Origin: CAYRIF01 sp964424205
GTDB lineage: Bacteria; Bacteroidota; Bacteroidia; Cytophagales; Cyclobacteriaceae
Reading direction: 5' to 3'
Assembly: GCA_964424205.1 (NCBI GenBank)
Contig: CAYRIF010000005.1
Span: forward strand, 1-30,660
Length of the DNA stretch: 30,660 nt
Shown: one piece after another, positions 22,571 through 30,660 of the stretch
Layout of the letters: the number at the start of each line of letters is the position of its first letter
How positions within the stretch are numbered: the stretch's first letter is position 1
Notes under the pieces: generated by a model
Told to the model about the DNA's origin: nothing
Databases searched by the model: none
Seen by the model: the letters and a program-made list of their open reading frames with translations, nothing else
Position numbers and translations under genes: made by a program

Positions 22571-25500
22571 TTGAGCGAATCAACTGAACATACTGAAACT
22601 AAAAAACAGCGACGACCTGGCAGGGTAAAGCGCAGGTTATTACGGGTGTTTTTGCCAATACTCCTTTTAGTGTCCTTGGTGCAAGTTGGTCTATATTATT
22701 TTTCTGAGCCATTTATAAAATCATATATAGAGAAAGCAGTGAAAGAGAGTTCGGGCGGAATTTATAGCGTGGCATACGATGATATTCATATCAATGCTAT
22801 CGGTAGGGGGTTTGAGATTGTAGGACTGAAGGTTTTACTGAATAAGCAGCTATTGGATAAATTCAAGGCCGATAGCCTAAACTATTATGAGGCGAGTTTT
22901 CCAAATATTAATATCAAAGGGATAGGTTTATTGGATTTGTACAATGATAAAGTTTTAAATATCAGTAAAGTCACGTTGGACAATCCTAAGATTGAATCAC
23001 ACGGAAAAAAGAAGAAAATCAGTAACCAAGAGCAGGAGGAATTAAGAGATAAAATATACCCTTTTGTGAGTCAATACGTCAAGGCCATTACTATTAATGA
23101 GCTAAAATTTGAAAATGCTTCCTTGGATTTTTTAAGTAAGAATAAGGGAGATAAAAGTGTATCAAAAGCTGGAGATTTGGCGGTAACATTGCTAGGGTTT
23201 AGAATAGACCAAAATTCGGGTAAGGATAGTAAGCGGGTGTTGATGTCGGATGACGTAAAACTAGAGCTACAAGATTACCGCCTTAACCTGAGTGATGGTA
23301 TCCACATGCTGGAGGCGGAACAGATTACCTTGTCCACGGCGGAATCTTCCATTGTAGGTACAAAGCTCTGGTTACTGCCCAACACAAGTTCTGGGAGCAC
23401 TAAATATTCTAAAAATACACAACTTTATGATGTTTTTATTCCCAGGGTAGAAATTACAGGGGCAGATATTTACAAGGCGTACTATCAACGAAAATTTGAT
23501 ATCAAACATGTGTTGCTTGAAAACCCAGAGATAAAATTCACCTCCAAAAATTCTTTGACAGAAAAAAAATCGTTTTCGGTCAAAGCAAATCTGTATAACT
23601 TAATCGAAAAATATTTAGTGCGAATAAGTATTAACTCGTTTGAAGTGAAGGATGGGAAATTTTCCTACTCTAAAAATTTAAAGAAGCATGTGCCCACCAT
23701 AAAAACTGAGAAAATTGATGTAGTGATGCGTAATTTTGTGGTAGACTCACTTTCTTATCTTGCAAAAAACAAAATTTTCTACTCTAATGATTTGGATATT
23801 GATGTTGGTAAATTTTCTTTAAAACTGGGGGATAATATTCACCATGTTATCGCCAACTCGGTGCAGTTTTCTACTTCAAAATCGAGTGTTGTTGCAGCGG
23901 GAATTTCACTAATAGCGGAGGATAACAACAAAAAGAAAGCACGAAGGGAAGGGAAAGAATTGTATGCCATTACTATTCCAACTATTAGTATGGCGGGTGT
24001 TAATTTGAAAGAAGCGTATAACCGTAAGCAGTTGGCTTTTGATAAGCTGTTAATAGAAAACCCCAAGGTTGATATTCAGCGTTTTGTAACGTATAATAAA
24101 TCCAAAAAGGCGAAGAATACGACGACTACGTTGTATGGATTGTTTTCAGACTACTTAAAGAAAATTGCAATCAAGGATATTAAGCTTAGAGGAGGTAGTT
24201 TGGTTTACACCAACCACAAGGGCAAAAAGAGTGATAAGATAACCGCAAAGAGCATTGCCTTTTCATTGCGTAATTTTAGGCTTGATTCGGCTACCCAATA
24301 TACCAATAGCAGAATTTTCTATGCTGACAACGTAAACTTCAACTTGGGAAATTATGTGATGCGTCTGTCGGATGATTTGCACATGATGAAGGTGCGAAAT
24401 GTGCGTATTTCAACAGGAAAATCACAGATTGTAGCTACAGGTATGGAGTTGTTTCCACTGCCTGTGAAGGACAGACAGGCATTTTTGCGAAAGAAAGGAC
24501 GTGCCACATTATTTACTATTAAAATGCCATCGTTGGTTATATCTGGGGCTAATATCAGACGGGCTTACTTCTACCATTTGTTAAATGTTAACAATATTTT
24601 GATTGATAAGCCAACAGTAGAACTAAATAACTATTCAAATATTAGCAAGAGAAAAAAAGCGAAGAAGAAAATTAATAAGGATGATTTATACGCACTGTTT
24701 GAAGGATATGTAAAGTCAATAAATGTGAAGAAATTGAATTTGAAGGATGGTGTTTTTAATTTTGTTAAAAACACACGCTATAATTCAAATCTGCTCTCCA
24801 AGAATAATATTTCCATTGTCGCTAATAATTTTGTGCTGAATGCACAATCAGGAAGTCAACAAAATCGTATTTTTTATTCTGATGATATTGATGTGAAGCT
24901 GAAAGATTATATCATCAACCTGCCTGACAGTGTTCATATATTGAAGGCATCTGAAATTGGCGTTTCTACGAAAAAATCTGAGATATACCTGAAGTCAACG
25001 CGATTGTATCCAAAGTCTAAGCGACTCAAGTCACTAAGAACCGCTGCTTTCTATGATGTGAATGCTCCTTACATTTTAATGAATGGGGTGGACATCAATA
25101 AACTGTACAAGCGAGGGATATTTGAAATTAATAAGATCACGTTGACCAAGCCGATAATAGAGATTATCAATCAGTTACAGGTGAAAGGAAAAAGCACTTT
25201 TGTGTCGAATAGAAAGAAAACAGCAATGCCTGCAAATTTTAAAGCAATTAGGATAAAAGAAGCGGTATTAAATGACGGGAAGCTAAGGTTAGGAAATGTG
25301 GGAAGAACTAAAAAGAATATATTTTTGACCACTGAAATTAACTTAAATTTGCAAAAGTTTCACTTAGACTCACTAAACCTCAACAATAGCAATAAGATTC
25401 TCTACGCTCGGAATGTAGCAGTTGATATGGATAATTACAAACTGAATTTACCAGATAGCGTACACGTTATGTCTGCAAAAGAAATATCACTTTCAACGGG

Positions 25501-26947
25501 AAAAAAGCAACTGACCGTGAAAAATTTTAAAGTGTCACCAAGAAGAAAAACTGGAATTAACAAAAAAATGTTATTTAATATGAGCTTTCCAAGTTTGGCA
25601 TTTGATGGGTTTGATATTGAAAAAGCCTATTTGCAAAAGAACTTCACAATACGTAATGCCACACTAAAATCCCCAAAAATTCGACTTACTAGTTTTGTAA
25701 AGCCAAAAAAAGAGAAATCTAATTTGTCACCAATCGATGTGCTGGAAAATTTACTGAGTGCGCAACTTAAAGTATTAAATATCAGAAACCTTACTTTTAC
25801 AAACGGGTCATTTTCTATGTTTAATAAAGGAACAAAACAAAAAAATGATTTGCACTTTCCGAGGCTATATGGCAAATTGACTAATTTTAATTTGAATAAA
25901 AACTCAAGAAAATCGGACAAGCGATTATTCTATGCAGATGATTTGGATCTGAAAATTAGAAATTATTCTTATCACTTACCTGATAGTATGTACACAATGA
26001 AAATTGGAGAGATTGGGGTAAGTTATGCCAAGCGAAATATCTATTTCAAATCGCTAAAAATGATTCCAAGATATGGACGTCATCAATTTGCAAAGCACCT
26101 AGGATATCAAACCGACAGGATGGACTTAAAGGTTGACGGGTTTGAATTGACTGGGTTTGATTTTAAAAAATATTTATCCAAAGGGGAGTTCAAATCAAAT
26201 ATTTTAACTGTTAACAATCTTGATGTAGATATTTTTCATGACAAAGGACTTCCAGAAAGGCACAAAGGAAATGTGAAAATGCCACAGCAGTGGTTAAGAG
26301 AATTCAATCCCTACTTTAATTTTAACAACGTAAGAATCAACGGAGGAAGAATACGGTACGAAGAATTTACCAAAGACAAGAAAAGTGGATTTATCACTTT
26401 CGAAAAATTTGACGCAGATGCCAATCAAATCACCAACGATCCGGTGCTTTGGAAAGCAGGTAAGATGATGAAAATCCATTTCACTGCTCGCCTGTACGGA
26501 AAAGGAAGGGTGAACGCTACTTTTTCTTCCAATATATTTGATATCAACAATCGGTTTACGCTATCAGGAAATATTGCAGCGTTTAATTTGACCGCCATAA
26601 ATGAAATGATGGAGAGTGCTGCCAATGTATCTATTAAGAGTGGCTTTAATCAAAACTTGGATTTTAAATTCACTGGAGATAATAAAAAATCAGAAGGAAT
26701 GATGCACTTCAGGTATGATGACCTGAAAGTATCTATTTTTAAGAAGAAGAAAAGTGGTAATTCGGGATTGGCTTCATTTTTTGCCAATACATTTGTGATA
26801 AACACCAAAAATAAGAAAGAAAATTTGCGAATAGGGCCGATATATTATGAAAGAGACCAAAAAAAATCTATTTTTAATTTTATGTGGAAATCTATGTTGA
26901 GTGGCATTAAACCATCCATCGGGATTAAGAACAAAAAGAAAAAATAG
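22571..26947 (+). CDS. AsmA-like protein with six ~180-residue repeats
   Basis: This is a protein of about 1458 residues. No ATG start is available; I choose the TTG at 22571 (reading MSESTEHTETKK), with the TTG at 22538 as alternative. A basic stretch RRPGRVKRRLLR precedes one membrane span (FLPILLLVSLVQVGLYYF), and the remainder would lie in the periplasm. A block like FYADDLDLKIRNYSYHLPDS recurs at about residues 223, 401, 581, 766, 943 and 1118, spaced 175-185. Each is followed by a strand with STxKS and then a ~25-residue segment ending in a (L/I)xxPxIE-like turn. The C-terminus, SGLASFFANTF...RIGPIYYERD...FNFMWKSMLSG, resembles AsmA/TamB-like tails. It probably acts in outer-membrane lipid or protein transport. 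The AgcS gene starts 3 bases after it. Confidence 0.8.
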   Translation: MSESTEHTETKKQRRPGRVKRRLLRVFLPILLLVSLVQVGLYYFSEPFIKSYIEKAVKESSGGIYSVAYDDIHINAIGRGFEIVGLKVLLNKQLLDKFKADSLNYYEASFPNINIKGIGLLDLYNDKVLNISKVTLDNPKIESHGKKKKISNQEQEELRDKIYPFVSQYVKAITINELKFENASLDFLSKNKGDKSVSKAGDLAVTLLGFRIDQNSGKDSKRVLMSDDVKLELQDYRLNLSDGIHMLEAEQITLSTAESSIVGTKLWLLPNTSSGSTKYSKNTQLYDVFIPRVEITGADIYKAYYQRKFDIKHVLLENPEIKFTSKNSLTEKKSFSVKANLYNLIEKYLVRISINSFEVKDGKFSYSKNLKKHVPTIKTEKIDVVMRNFVVDSLSYLAKNKIFYSNDLDIDVGKFSLKLGDNIHHVIANSVQFSTSKSSVVAAGISLIAEDNNKKKARREGKELYAITIPTISMAGVNLKEAYNRKQLAFDKLLIENPKVDIQRFVTYNKSKKAKNTTTTLYGLFSDYLKKIAIKDIKLRGGSLVYTNHKGKKSDKITAKSIAFSLRNFRLDSATQYTNSRIFYADNVNFNLGNYVMRLSDDLHMMKVRNVRISTGKSQIVATGMELFPLPVKDRQAFLRKKGRATLFTIKMPSLVISGANIRRAYFYHLLNVNNILIDKPTVELNNYSNISKRKKAKKKINKDDLYALFEGYVKSINVKKLNLKDGVFNFVKNTRYNSNLLSKNNISIVANNFVLNAQSGSQQNRIFYSDDIDVKLKDYIINLPDSVHILKASEIGVSTKKSEIYLKSTRLYPKSKRLKSLRTAAFYDVNAPYILMNGVDINKLYKRGIFEINKITLTKPIIEIINQLQVKGKSTFVSNRKKTAMPANFKAIRIKEAVLNDGKLRLGNVGRTKKNIFLTTEINLNLQKFHLDSLNLNNSNKILYARNVAVDMDNYKLNLPDSVHVMSAKEISLSTGKKQLTVKNFKVSPRRKTGINKKMLFNMSFPSLAFDGFDIEKAYLQKNFTIRNATLKSPKIRLTSFVKPKKEKSNLSPIDVLENLLSAQLKVLNIRNLTFTNGSFSMFNKGTKQKNDLHFPRLYGKLTNFNLNKNSRKSDKRLFYADDLDLKIRNYSYHLPDSMYTMKIGEIGVSYAKRNIYFKSLKMIPRYGRHQFAKHLGYQTDRMDLKVDGFELTGFDFKKYLSKGEFKSNILTVNNLDVDIFHDKGLPERHKGNVKMPQQWLREFNPYFNFNNVRINGGRIRYEEFTKDKKSGFITFEKFDADANQITNDPVLWKAGKMMKIHFTARLYGKGRVNATFSSNIFDINNRFTLSGNIAAFNLTAINEMMESAANVSIKSGFNQNLDFKFTGDNKKSEGMMHFRYDDLKVSIFKKKKSGNSGLASFFANTFVINTKNKKENLRIGPIYYERDQKKSIFNFMWKSMLSGIKPSIGIKNKKKK

Positions 26948-26950
26948 TCT

Positions 26951-28375
26951 ATGAACATTTCTGATAGAGTAGAAGCGCTATACCAAGGAGCGATATTGTC
27001 AATTGGTAATATTTCCAACATGTCTTTCGAAGAAATAACGACAGGATTGAGTGGTTGGCTTTGGGGTTTTCCACTTTTAATTTTACTGCTTGGCGGCGGA
27101 TTGTTTTTTGTTTTCTATTCTGAGTTTGCGCCCTTCAAGTATTTCGGACATGCCATAAATGTGCTGCGTGGGAAATATGATGATCCTAATGATCCTGGAC
27201 AAATCAATCATTTTGAGGCACTTTCTACAGCATTAGCAGCAACAGTAGGCATGGGAAATGTTAGTGGTGTGGCAGTGGCTATTACTACAGGAGGGCCAGG
27301 TGCTATTTTTTGGATGTGGGTGAGCGCCGTTATCGGCATTGCTACAAAATTTTTCACTTGCTCCTTAGCAGTCATGTACCGGGGGAAAGACAGTGAGGGA
27401 GAAGTGCAAGGAGGCCCAATGTATGTGATTACCGAAGGGCTAGGAAAAAAATGGAAACCCCTGGCAACTTTTTTTGCAGTGACGGGGTTGATTGGAGCAT
27501 TGCCGATTTTTCAGGCAAATCAATTTACGCAAGTAATAAGAGATGTATTATTAGTGCCAAATGGTGTTGCTGGAACGAATCAAACTAATTTAATAACAGG
27601 ACTTGTTATTACCGTAGTCGTTTCTTTGGTAATTTTTGGAGGGATAAAGAAAATAGGAAAAGTAGCGTCTAAATTAGTGCCTACCATGGTCGTGTTATAT
27701 TTTGTGGTGGTTGCTTTTATTGTTATCTCCAATTACCAAGCCATCCTTCCATCGTTGACGTTGATAATAAACGATGCATTTACTGGTAATGCCGTGTTAG
27801 GTGGAGCGTTAGGAGCCATCATCATAGCAGGAGCAAGGAGAGCGGCATTTTCTAATGAGGCAGGCATTGGTACCGCACCCATGGCACATGGAGCAGCGAA
27901 AACCACGGAGCCAATTCGTGAGGGATTGGTTGCCATGCTCGGCCCTTTCATTGACACGATTGTTGTATGTACTTTAACTGCTTTGGCAATTTTAGTAACG
28001 GGTGTTTGGCAAGGGACAGAAAGTAGCGGTGTTACGGTGACCGTCAATGCTTTTAATACTGCTATCCCAGGTTACGGTATGTATATTCTAATGCTTTGTG
28101 TTAGTATTTTTGCCATTACATCGCTATTTTCTTATTCGTACTATGGTACCAAATGTCTTTCATTTATGGTAGGGGCAAAACACAAACACTACTACAATTA
28201 TTTTTATGTGGCTAGTATTGTTTTTGGAGCGGCTGCATCATTGACTTCGATTATTAGTTTAATTGATGCAGCATATGCTTTGATGTCAATTCCAACAATG
28301 GTATCGGCCATTATTTTAGCGCCGAAGGTGAAAAGCGCTGCGAAGAAGTATTTTGCAGCGTTGCGGATGGGGTAA
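26951..28375 (+). CDS. AgcS-family sodium:amino-acid symporter
   Basis: This 474-residue membrane protein matches the alanine/glycine:cation symporter family (AlsT, DagA). Marker segments are TALAATVGMGNVSGVAVAI, TTGGPGAIFWMWVSAVIG, EVQGGPMYVI, QANQFTQV, ARRAAFSNEAGIGTAPMAH and YYGTKCLSFM. About eleven hydrophobic spans are visible. The family imports alanine or glycine with Na+ or H+. The length is normal and the start gives an N-terminal helix before the first span. It follows the AsmA-like gene by 3 bases on the same strand, so co-transcription is likely although the functions look unrelated. The precise amino acid is not predicted. Confidence 0.92.
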   Translation: MNISDRVEALYQGAILSIGNISNMSFEEITTGLSGWLWGFPLLILLLGGGLFFVFYSEFAPFKYFGHAINVLRGKYDDPNDPGQINHFEALSTALAATVGMGNVSGVAVAITTGGPGAIFWMWVSAVIGIATKFFTCSLAVMYRGKDSEGEVQGGPMYVITEGLGKKWKPLATFFAVTGLIGALPIFQANQFTQVIRDVLLVPNGVAGTNQTNLITGLVITVVVSLVIFGGIKKIGKVASKLVPTMVVLYFVVVAFIVISNYQAILPSLTLIINDAFTGNAVLGGALGAIIIAGARRAAFSNEAGIGTAPMAHGAAKTTEPIREGLVAMLGPFIDTIVVCTLTALAILVTGVWQGTESSGVTVTVNAFNTAIPGYGMYILMLCVSIFAITSLFSYSYYGTKCLSFMVGAKHKHYYNYFYVASIVFGAAASLTSIISLIDAAYALMSIPTMVSAIILAPKVKSAAKKYFAALRMG

Positions 28376-28385
28376 ATGATGCCTG

Positions 28386-28415
28386 ATTTCATAAACATGT
28401 TTGAAATTATTTTTC
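28386..28415. terminator. Possible bidirectional terminator
   Basis: ATTTCA (28386-28391) and TGAAAT (28402-28407) flank a palindrome AAACATGTTT, and TATTTTT follows on the plus strand. It sits between two converging genes (stops at 28375 and 28407), where a shared terminator is expected. The stem is AT-rich and weak. Confidence 0.3.
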
Positions 28416-28793
28416 ACTTTTCTTCCAGTGTAAAATCAAAAGCAAAGTTAACGGAGTAGCCCAATTACCAGTCCTTTCCATAAAATCTAGTATTGAACCT
28501 CCTGCAATGGGGCGCATCAATGCGGTGAGAAATGTCCAGAATACTGCCCATATTAAAATGAGACGCAAGGGTTTGACTAAGACGGAAATAGCAACGAGGA
28601 TATCAAGCATGCCAATGAAGGGCATAATTTGAACGGCTAGTTCTGTCGAGAACCCGACGGTTTCTAGTAAAGGAACCCATCCGATATTAGCCCTAATTGC
28701 ATAAATTCCATGTCCTAAAAAAATGCCAAACACACCAATTCTTAATACCCAAGCGGCTATAGTAATAGACTTATCTGAGTGTGTAACCATCAA
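28407..28793 (-). CDS. DoxX-like small membrane protein
   Basis: This is a 128-residue protein with four hydrophobic spans (about 11-30, 48-68, 72-92 and 105-122), a short polar N-terminus (MMVTHSDKS) and a basic tail HWKKSEK. The layout and the VLRIGVFGIFLGHG opening fit the DoxX/SURF4-like small membrane family. Some members associate with terminal oxidases or thiosulfate oxidation, others have no known role. It overlaps the end of the upstream phosphatase gene by 23 bases (20 if the second ATG is used), so its translation is probably coupled to that gene. The family call is moderate. Confidence 0.62.
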   Translation of the reverse strand: MMVTHSDKSITIAAWVLRIGVFGIFLGHGIYAIRANIGWVPLLETVGFSTELAVQIMPFIGMLDILVAISVLVKPLRLILIWAVFWTFLTALMRPIAGGSILDFMERTGNWATPLTLLLILHWKKSEK

Positions 28794-30660
28794 ATTTTTC
28801 TAAGGTGTCAGGGTTCACAACTTCTACTTTAATGCTTTTGCCATTGACATGAAAAAGTACCAATGCATTTTGAGTGGTAAATCCTGTAGCTTTATCTGAC
28901 CATGGTGTTTGTTGTTGCGCATAATATGGAGCACCTGCTGCTCCATTATTGATTTGATAAATAGTTCTTGTTAATTTTATTTTATTGGGGCTGTAATTTT
29001 CTGGATAGATATTAGTATTTGGACCAATTTCTGTTTTGGCATAGTTATGTTCATCTCCTGTTAAAATGGCAATTACTTTTTTGCTTTTATTTACAAATAA
29101 ATCAAGCATCTGATCCCTTCTTTCGATGATTCCGTTGTCTAATGGCTTCCCATTGACCCAAGTCCTAGGTTCATTATGCCCATCATACCACATATCATCA
29201 CCTACATGCCCACCATTGGGAAAAAACGGGGTGTGCTCTGTAATAAATATGTGGTCTATGTTGGCATCATTTTCTAGTTTGTTAATAGTTTGTTTTACCC
29301 AAGCAAATTGTTGATCCATGATATAGGCATGCAATCCACCACTAGTGATTGGAATTTGACGTGCCGAAGGTGCGTAGAAATAGTTGGAGTTCATCACAAC
29401 TACTGCCACGTTATCATAGGTATAGTAAAATACATTTTCTTTGTAGGGCGGAAAATCCATTTTTTTATGGTTGGGGTCGTAACTTGCGCCATCTTCACTG
29501 ACAGGACCGTTGTTGGGATTAACAAAGTTATTGGCAAAAGTTGCTTCAGCGGATTCTGTTTCAAATGGAAATCGATCCACCGAAATGCCGTATTTATCAT
29601 TTTCCTCCTTAAAAACACGGGTTACTGCTTCATGATTACCCATGCTGATATACACAGGAAAGTAATGAGCAAAAGGTTCAATGGCTCTTTTCCAATTGGC
29701 ATATTCTAGGTTCATTTCACCTGTATTAGATAGATATCCATTGATTAAATCTCCTGAAAATTGCATAAATTTAATTTCTTCATGCTTGGCCAATGCCATT
29801 ATTTTTTTCATAATATAAGCATTGGTACCATGGATATTTCTTTCGCCACCGCCCTTACCGTTTCTAGAATCACTAGCATAGGCAAATAGGAAAGGTTTTC
29901 TAACGCCTGGTTTATGTGCAGTTCTAAAACTATAATGTTGTGTTTGATTGCCTACCATTACGGCATAGTTATACTCTTTGTCTGCTTCAAGTCCTGAAAT
30001 TTTCAACTCATGATGTGTACCAGTTTCTGTGACATACTCCTTGCCATTAATCATAACTTTTGCAGTGGTTGGCACGTTGGTTTCTAAGGAAATTGTAGCA
30101 CCATCTGCTTTAAGAAGATTCACGAAGGGTCCTTCAATAATTCCTGTGCTCACTTGGAACCCGTCGTCGGTTACATTGAATGATACAATACCATCGTATA
30201 GCATCTTACCTTTTTCTGTGACCACACGATAGCCGAGATTTCCTTTTTTATTCTTTTCCCAACCTATCATATCATATGTTCCTGCCAATGATTTGATGTT
30301 TATATTGGTTTTTCCTTTGCTGATGGTCGATGGATGTTTAAAATATACGGGTAACGGATGTTTGGAATCACCGTACGGAATGAATCCGTAATAGAGCGTG
30401 CCGCTAAAATCAGGAATTCCAAAGTCAAAACGGATGCCTTTGGCAGTGCCTTTTGGATTTCCCTTCATATTGCTCAAGGTATAGTCAGAATCCACGATAG
30501 TTTCATAAATTTTCTTTCCGTCTTTCTCCAAATAGAGTTTTCCTGTCTCGTCTTCATGGATATTGGTATATACAGCAGGAACGATTGACTCTTTGGTGTT
30601 TTGACTTACTCCCTTGCAGGAAAATAACAATAAAAAGATAAGACTTAAAAATTGGGTGTT
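28771..30660 (-). CDS. Purple-acid-phosphatase-like lipoprotein (5' end off window)
   Basis: At least 629 residues are present. The first visible codons read NTQFLSLIFLLLFSC, a lipoprotein signal with the lipobox cysteine in LFSCKG. The true start lies beyond the right edge, and the TTG at 30630 is not the start. A fibronectin-III-like region (ISLETNVPTTAKVMINGKEY, then LKISGLEADKEYNYAVMVG) precedes a calcineurin-like metallophosphoesterase domain: YASDSRNG, FSGDLINGY, ISMGNHEAV, ITEHTPFFPNG and ILTGDEHNY. These are the ligands of the two-metal centre. This order, Fn3-like domain then metallophosphoesterase, is that of purple acid phosphatases. It hydrolyses phosphomonoesters or nucleotides outside the cytoplasm; the substrate is unknown. 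The DoxX-like gene is downstream with overlap. Confidence 0.88.
   Translation of the reverse strand, partial: NTQFLSLIFLLLFSCKGVSQNTKESIVPAVYTNIHEDETGKLYLEKDGKKIYETIVDSDYTLSNMKGNPKGTAKGIRFDFGIPDFSGTLYYGFIPYGDSKHPLPVYFKHPSTISKGKTNINIKSLAGTYDMIGWEKNKKGNLGYRVVTEKGKMLYDGIVSFNVTDDGFQVSTGIIEGPFVNLLKADGATISLETNVPTTAKVMINGKEYVTETGTHHELKISGLEADKEYNYAVMVGNQTQHYSFRTAHKPGVRKPFLFAYASDSRNGKGGGERNIHGTNAYIMKKIMALAKHEEIKFMQFSGDLINGYLSNTGEMNLEYANWKRAIEPFAHYFPVYISMGNHEAVTRVFKEENDKYGISVDRFPFETESAEATFANNFVNPNNGPVSEDGASYDPNHKKMDFPPYKENVFYYTYDNVAVVVMNSNYFYAPSARQIPITSGGLHAYIMDQQFAWVKQTINKLENDANIDHIFITEHTPFFPNGGHVGDDMWYDGHNEPRTWVNGKPLDNGIIERRDQMLDLFVNKSKKVIAILTGDEHNYAKTEIGPNTNIYPENYSPNKIKLTRTIYQINNGAAGAPYYAQQQTPWSDKATGFTTQNALVLFHVNGKSIKVEVVNPDTLEKFDGYTLR

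Noticed and set aside
29290..29709. Plus-strand 139-codon ORF
   Set aside because: Antisense shadow of the phosphatase gene, whose motifs are on the minus strand.

Overview
The window looks like a piece of a draft Bacteroidota chromosome. The DNA is AT-rich and the genes lack clear Shine-Dalgarno sites. Several intergenic regions carry the Bacteroidota-type promoter (TTTG, then TAnnTTTG about 17-20 bases later). Protein types also fit: a CHWC DUF255 lipoprotein, a long AsmA-like protein, AgcS, and an iodotyrosine-deiodinase-like flavoprotein. A run of exactly 100 N marks a scaffold gap inside a tandem repeat. I saw no rRNA, tRNA, CRISPR array, transposase or phage gene.

Layout. (1) 75-1440, minus strand: a secreted DUF3298-like protein, then a hypothetical protein preceded by a 35-residue membrane peptide not previously counted as a gene. 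(2) 1626-4131, plus strand: an ElyC/YdcF-like DUF218 protein, a GtrB-type polyprenyl-phosphate glycosyltransferase and a methyltransferase. (3) 4303-13479, plus strand: a tight ten-gene operon, the main point of interest. It holds GTP cyclohydrolase II, a RibD reductase domain without its deaminase, a zinc-less MDR dehydrogenase, a 6-pyruvoyltetrahydropterin-synthase-fold protein lacking normal catalytic residues, a GT4, a GT2, two multi-pass GT-C-like membrane proteins and two SAM methyltransferases. A hairpin plus T10 follows. (4) 13680-17971: a tiny membrane ORF with a promoter, an IYD-like nitroreductase, a DinB-EVE-MarR operon with a recognisable promoter, and a class V aminotransferase. 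(5) 17976-21295: an EEP-family membrane-anchored hydrolase and a DUF255 lipoprotein. (6) 21298-22194: 102-base tandem repeats with the assembly gap, then a LecA-like lectin. (7) 22571-30660: a 1458-residue AsmA-like protein with six ~180-residue repeats, an AgcS symporter, a DoxX-like protein and a purple-acid-phosphatase-like lipoprotein running off the right edge.

Working together: the ten-gene operon contains neither a full riboflavin set (no pyrimidine deaminase, RibB, RibH or RibE) nor a queuosine or folate set. I infer a pathway that takes the GTP cyclohydrolase II product, reduces and remodels it with the MDR and PTPS-like proteins, and methylates or glycosylates the product. The PTPS-like, MDR and 284-residue methyltransferase proteins resemble a subfamily trio that I remember travelling together in other phyla without a known product. 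This is recollection and inference, not a database result. The GT2 and GT-C genes and the preceding GtrB/ElyC genes point to lipid-linked sugar chemistry at the envelope, either as part of the same product or as a glycan locus beside it.
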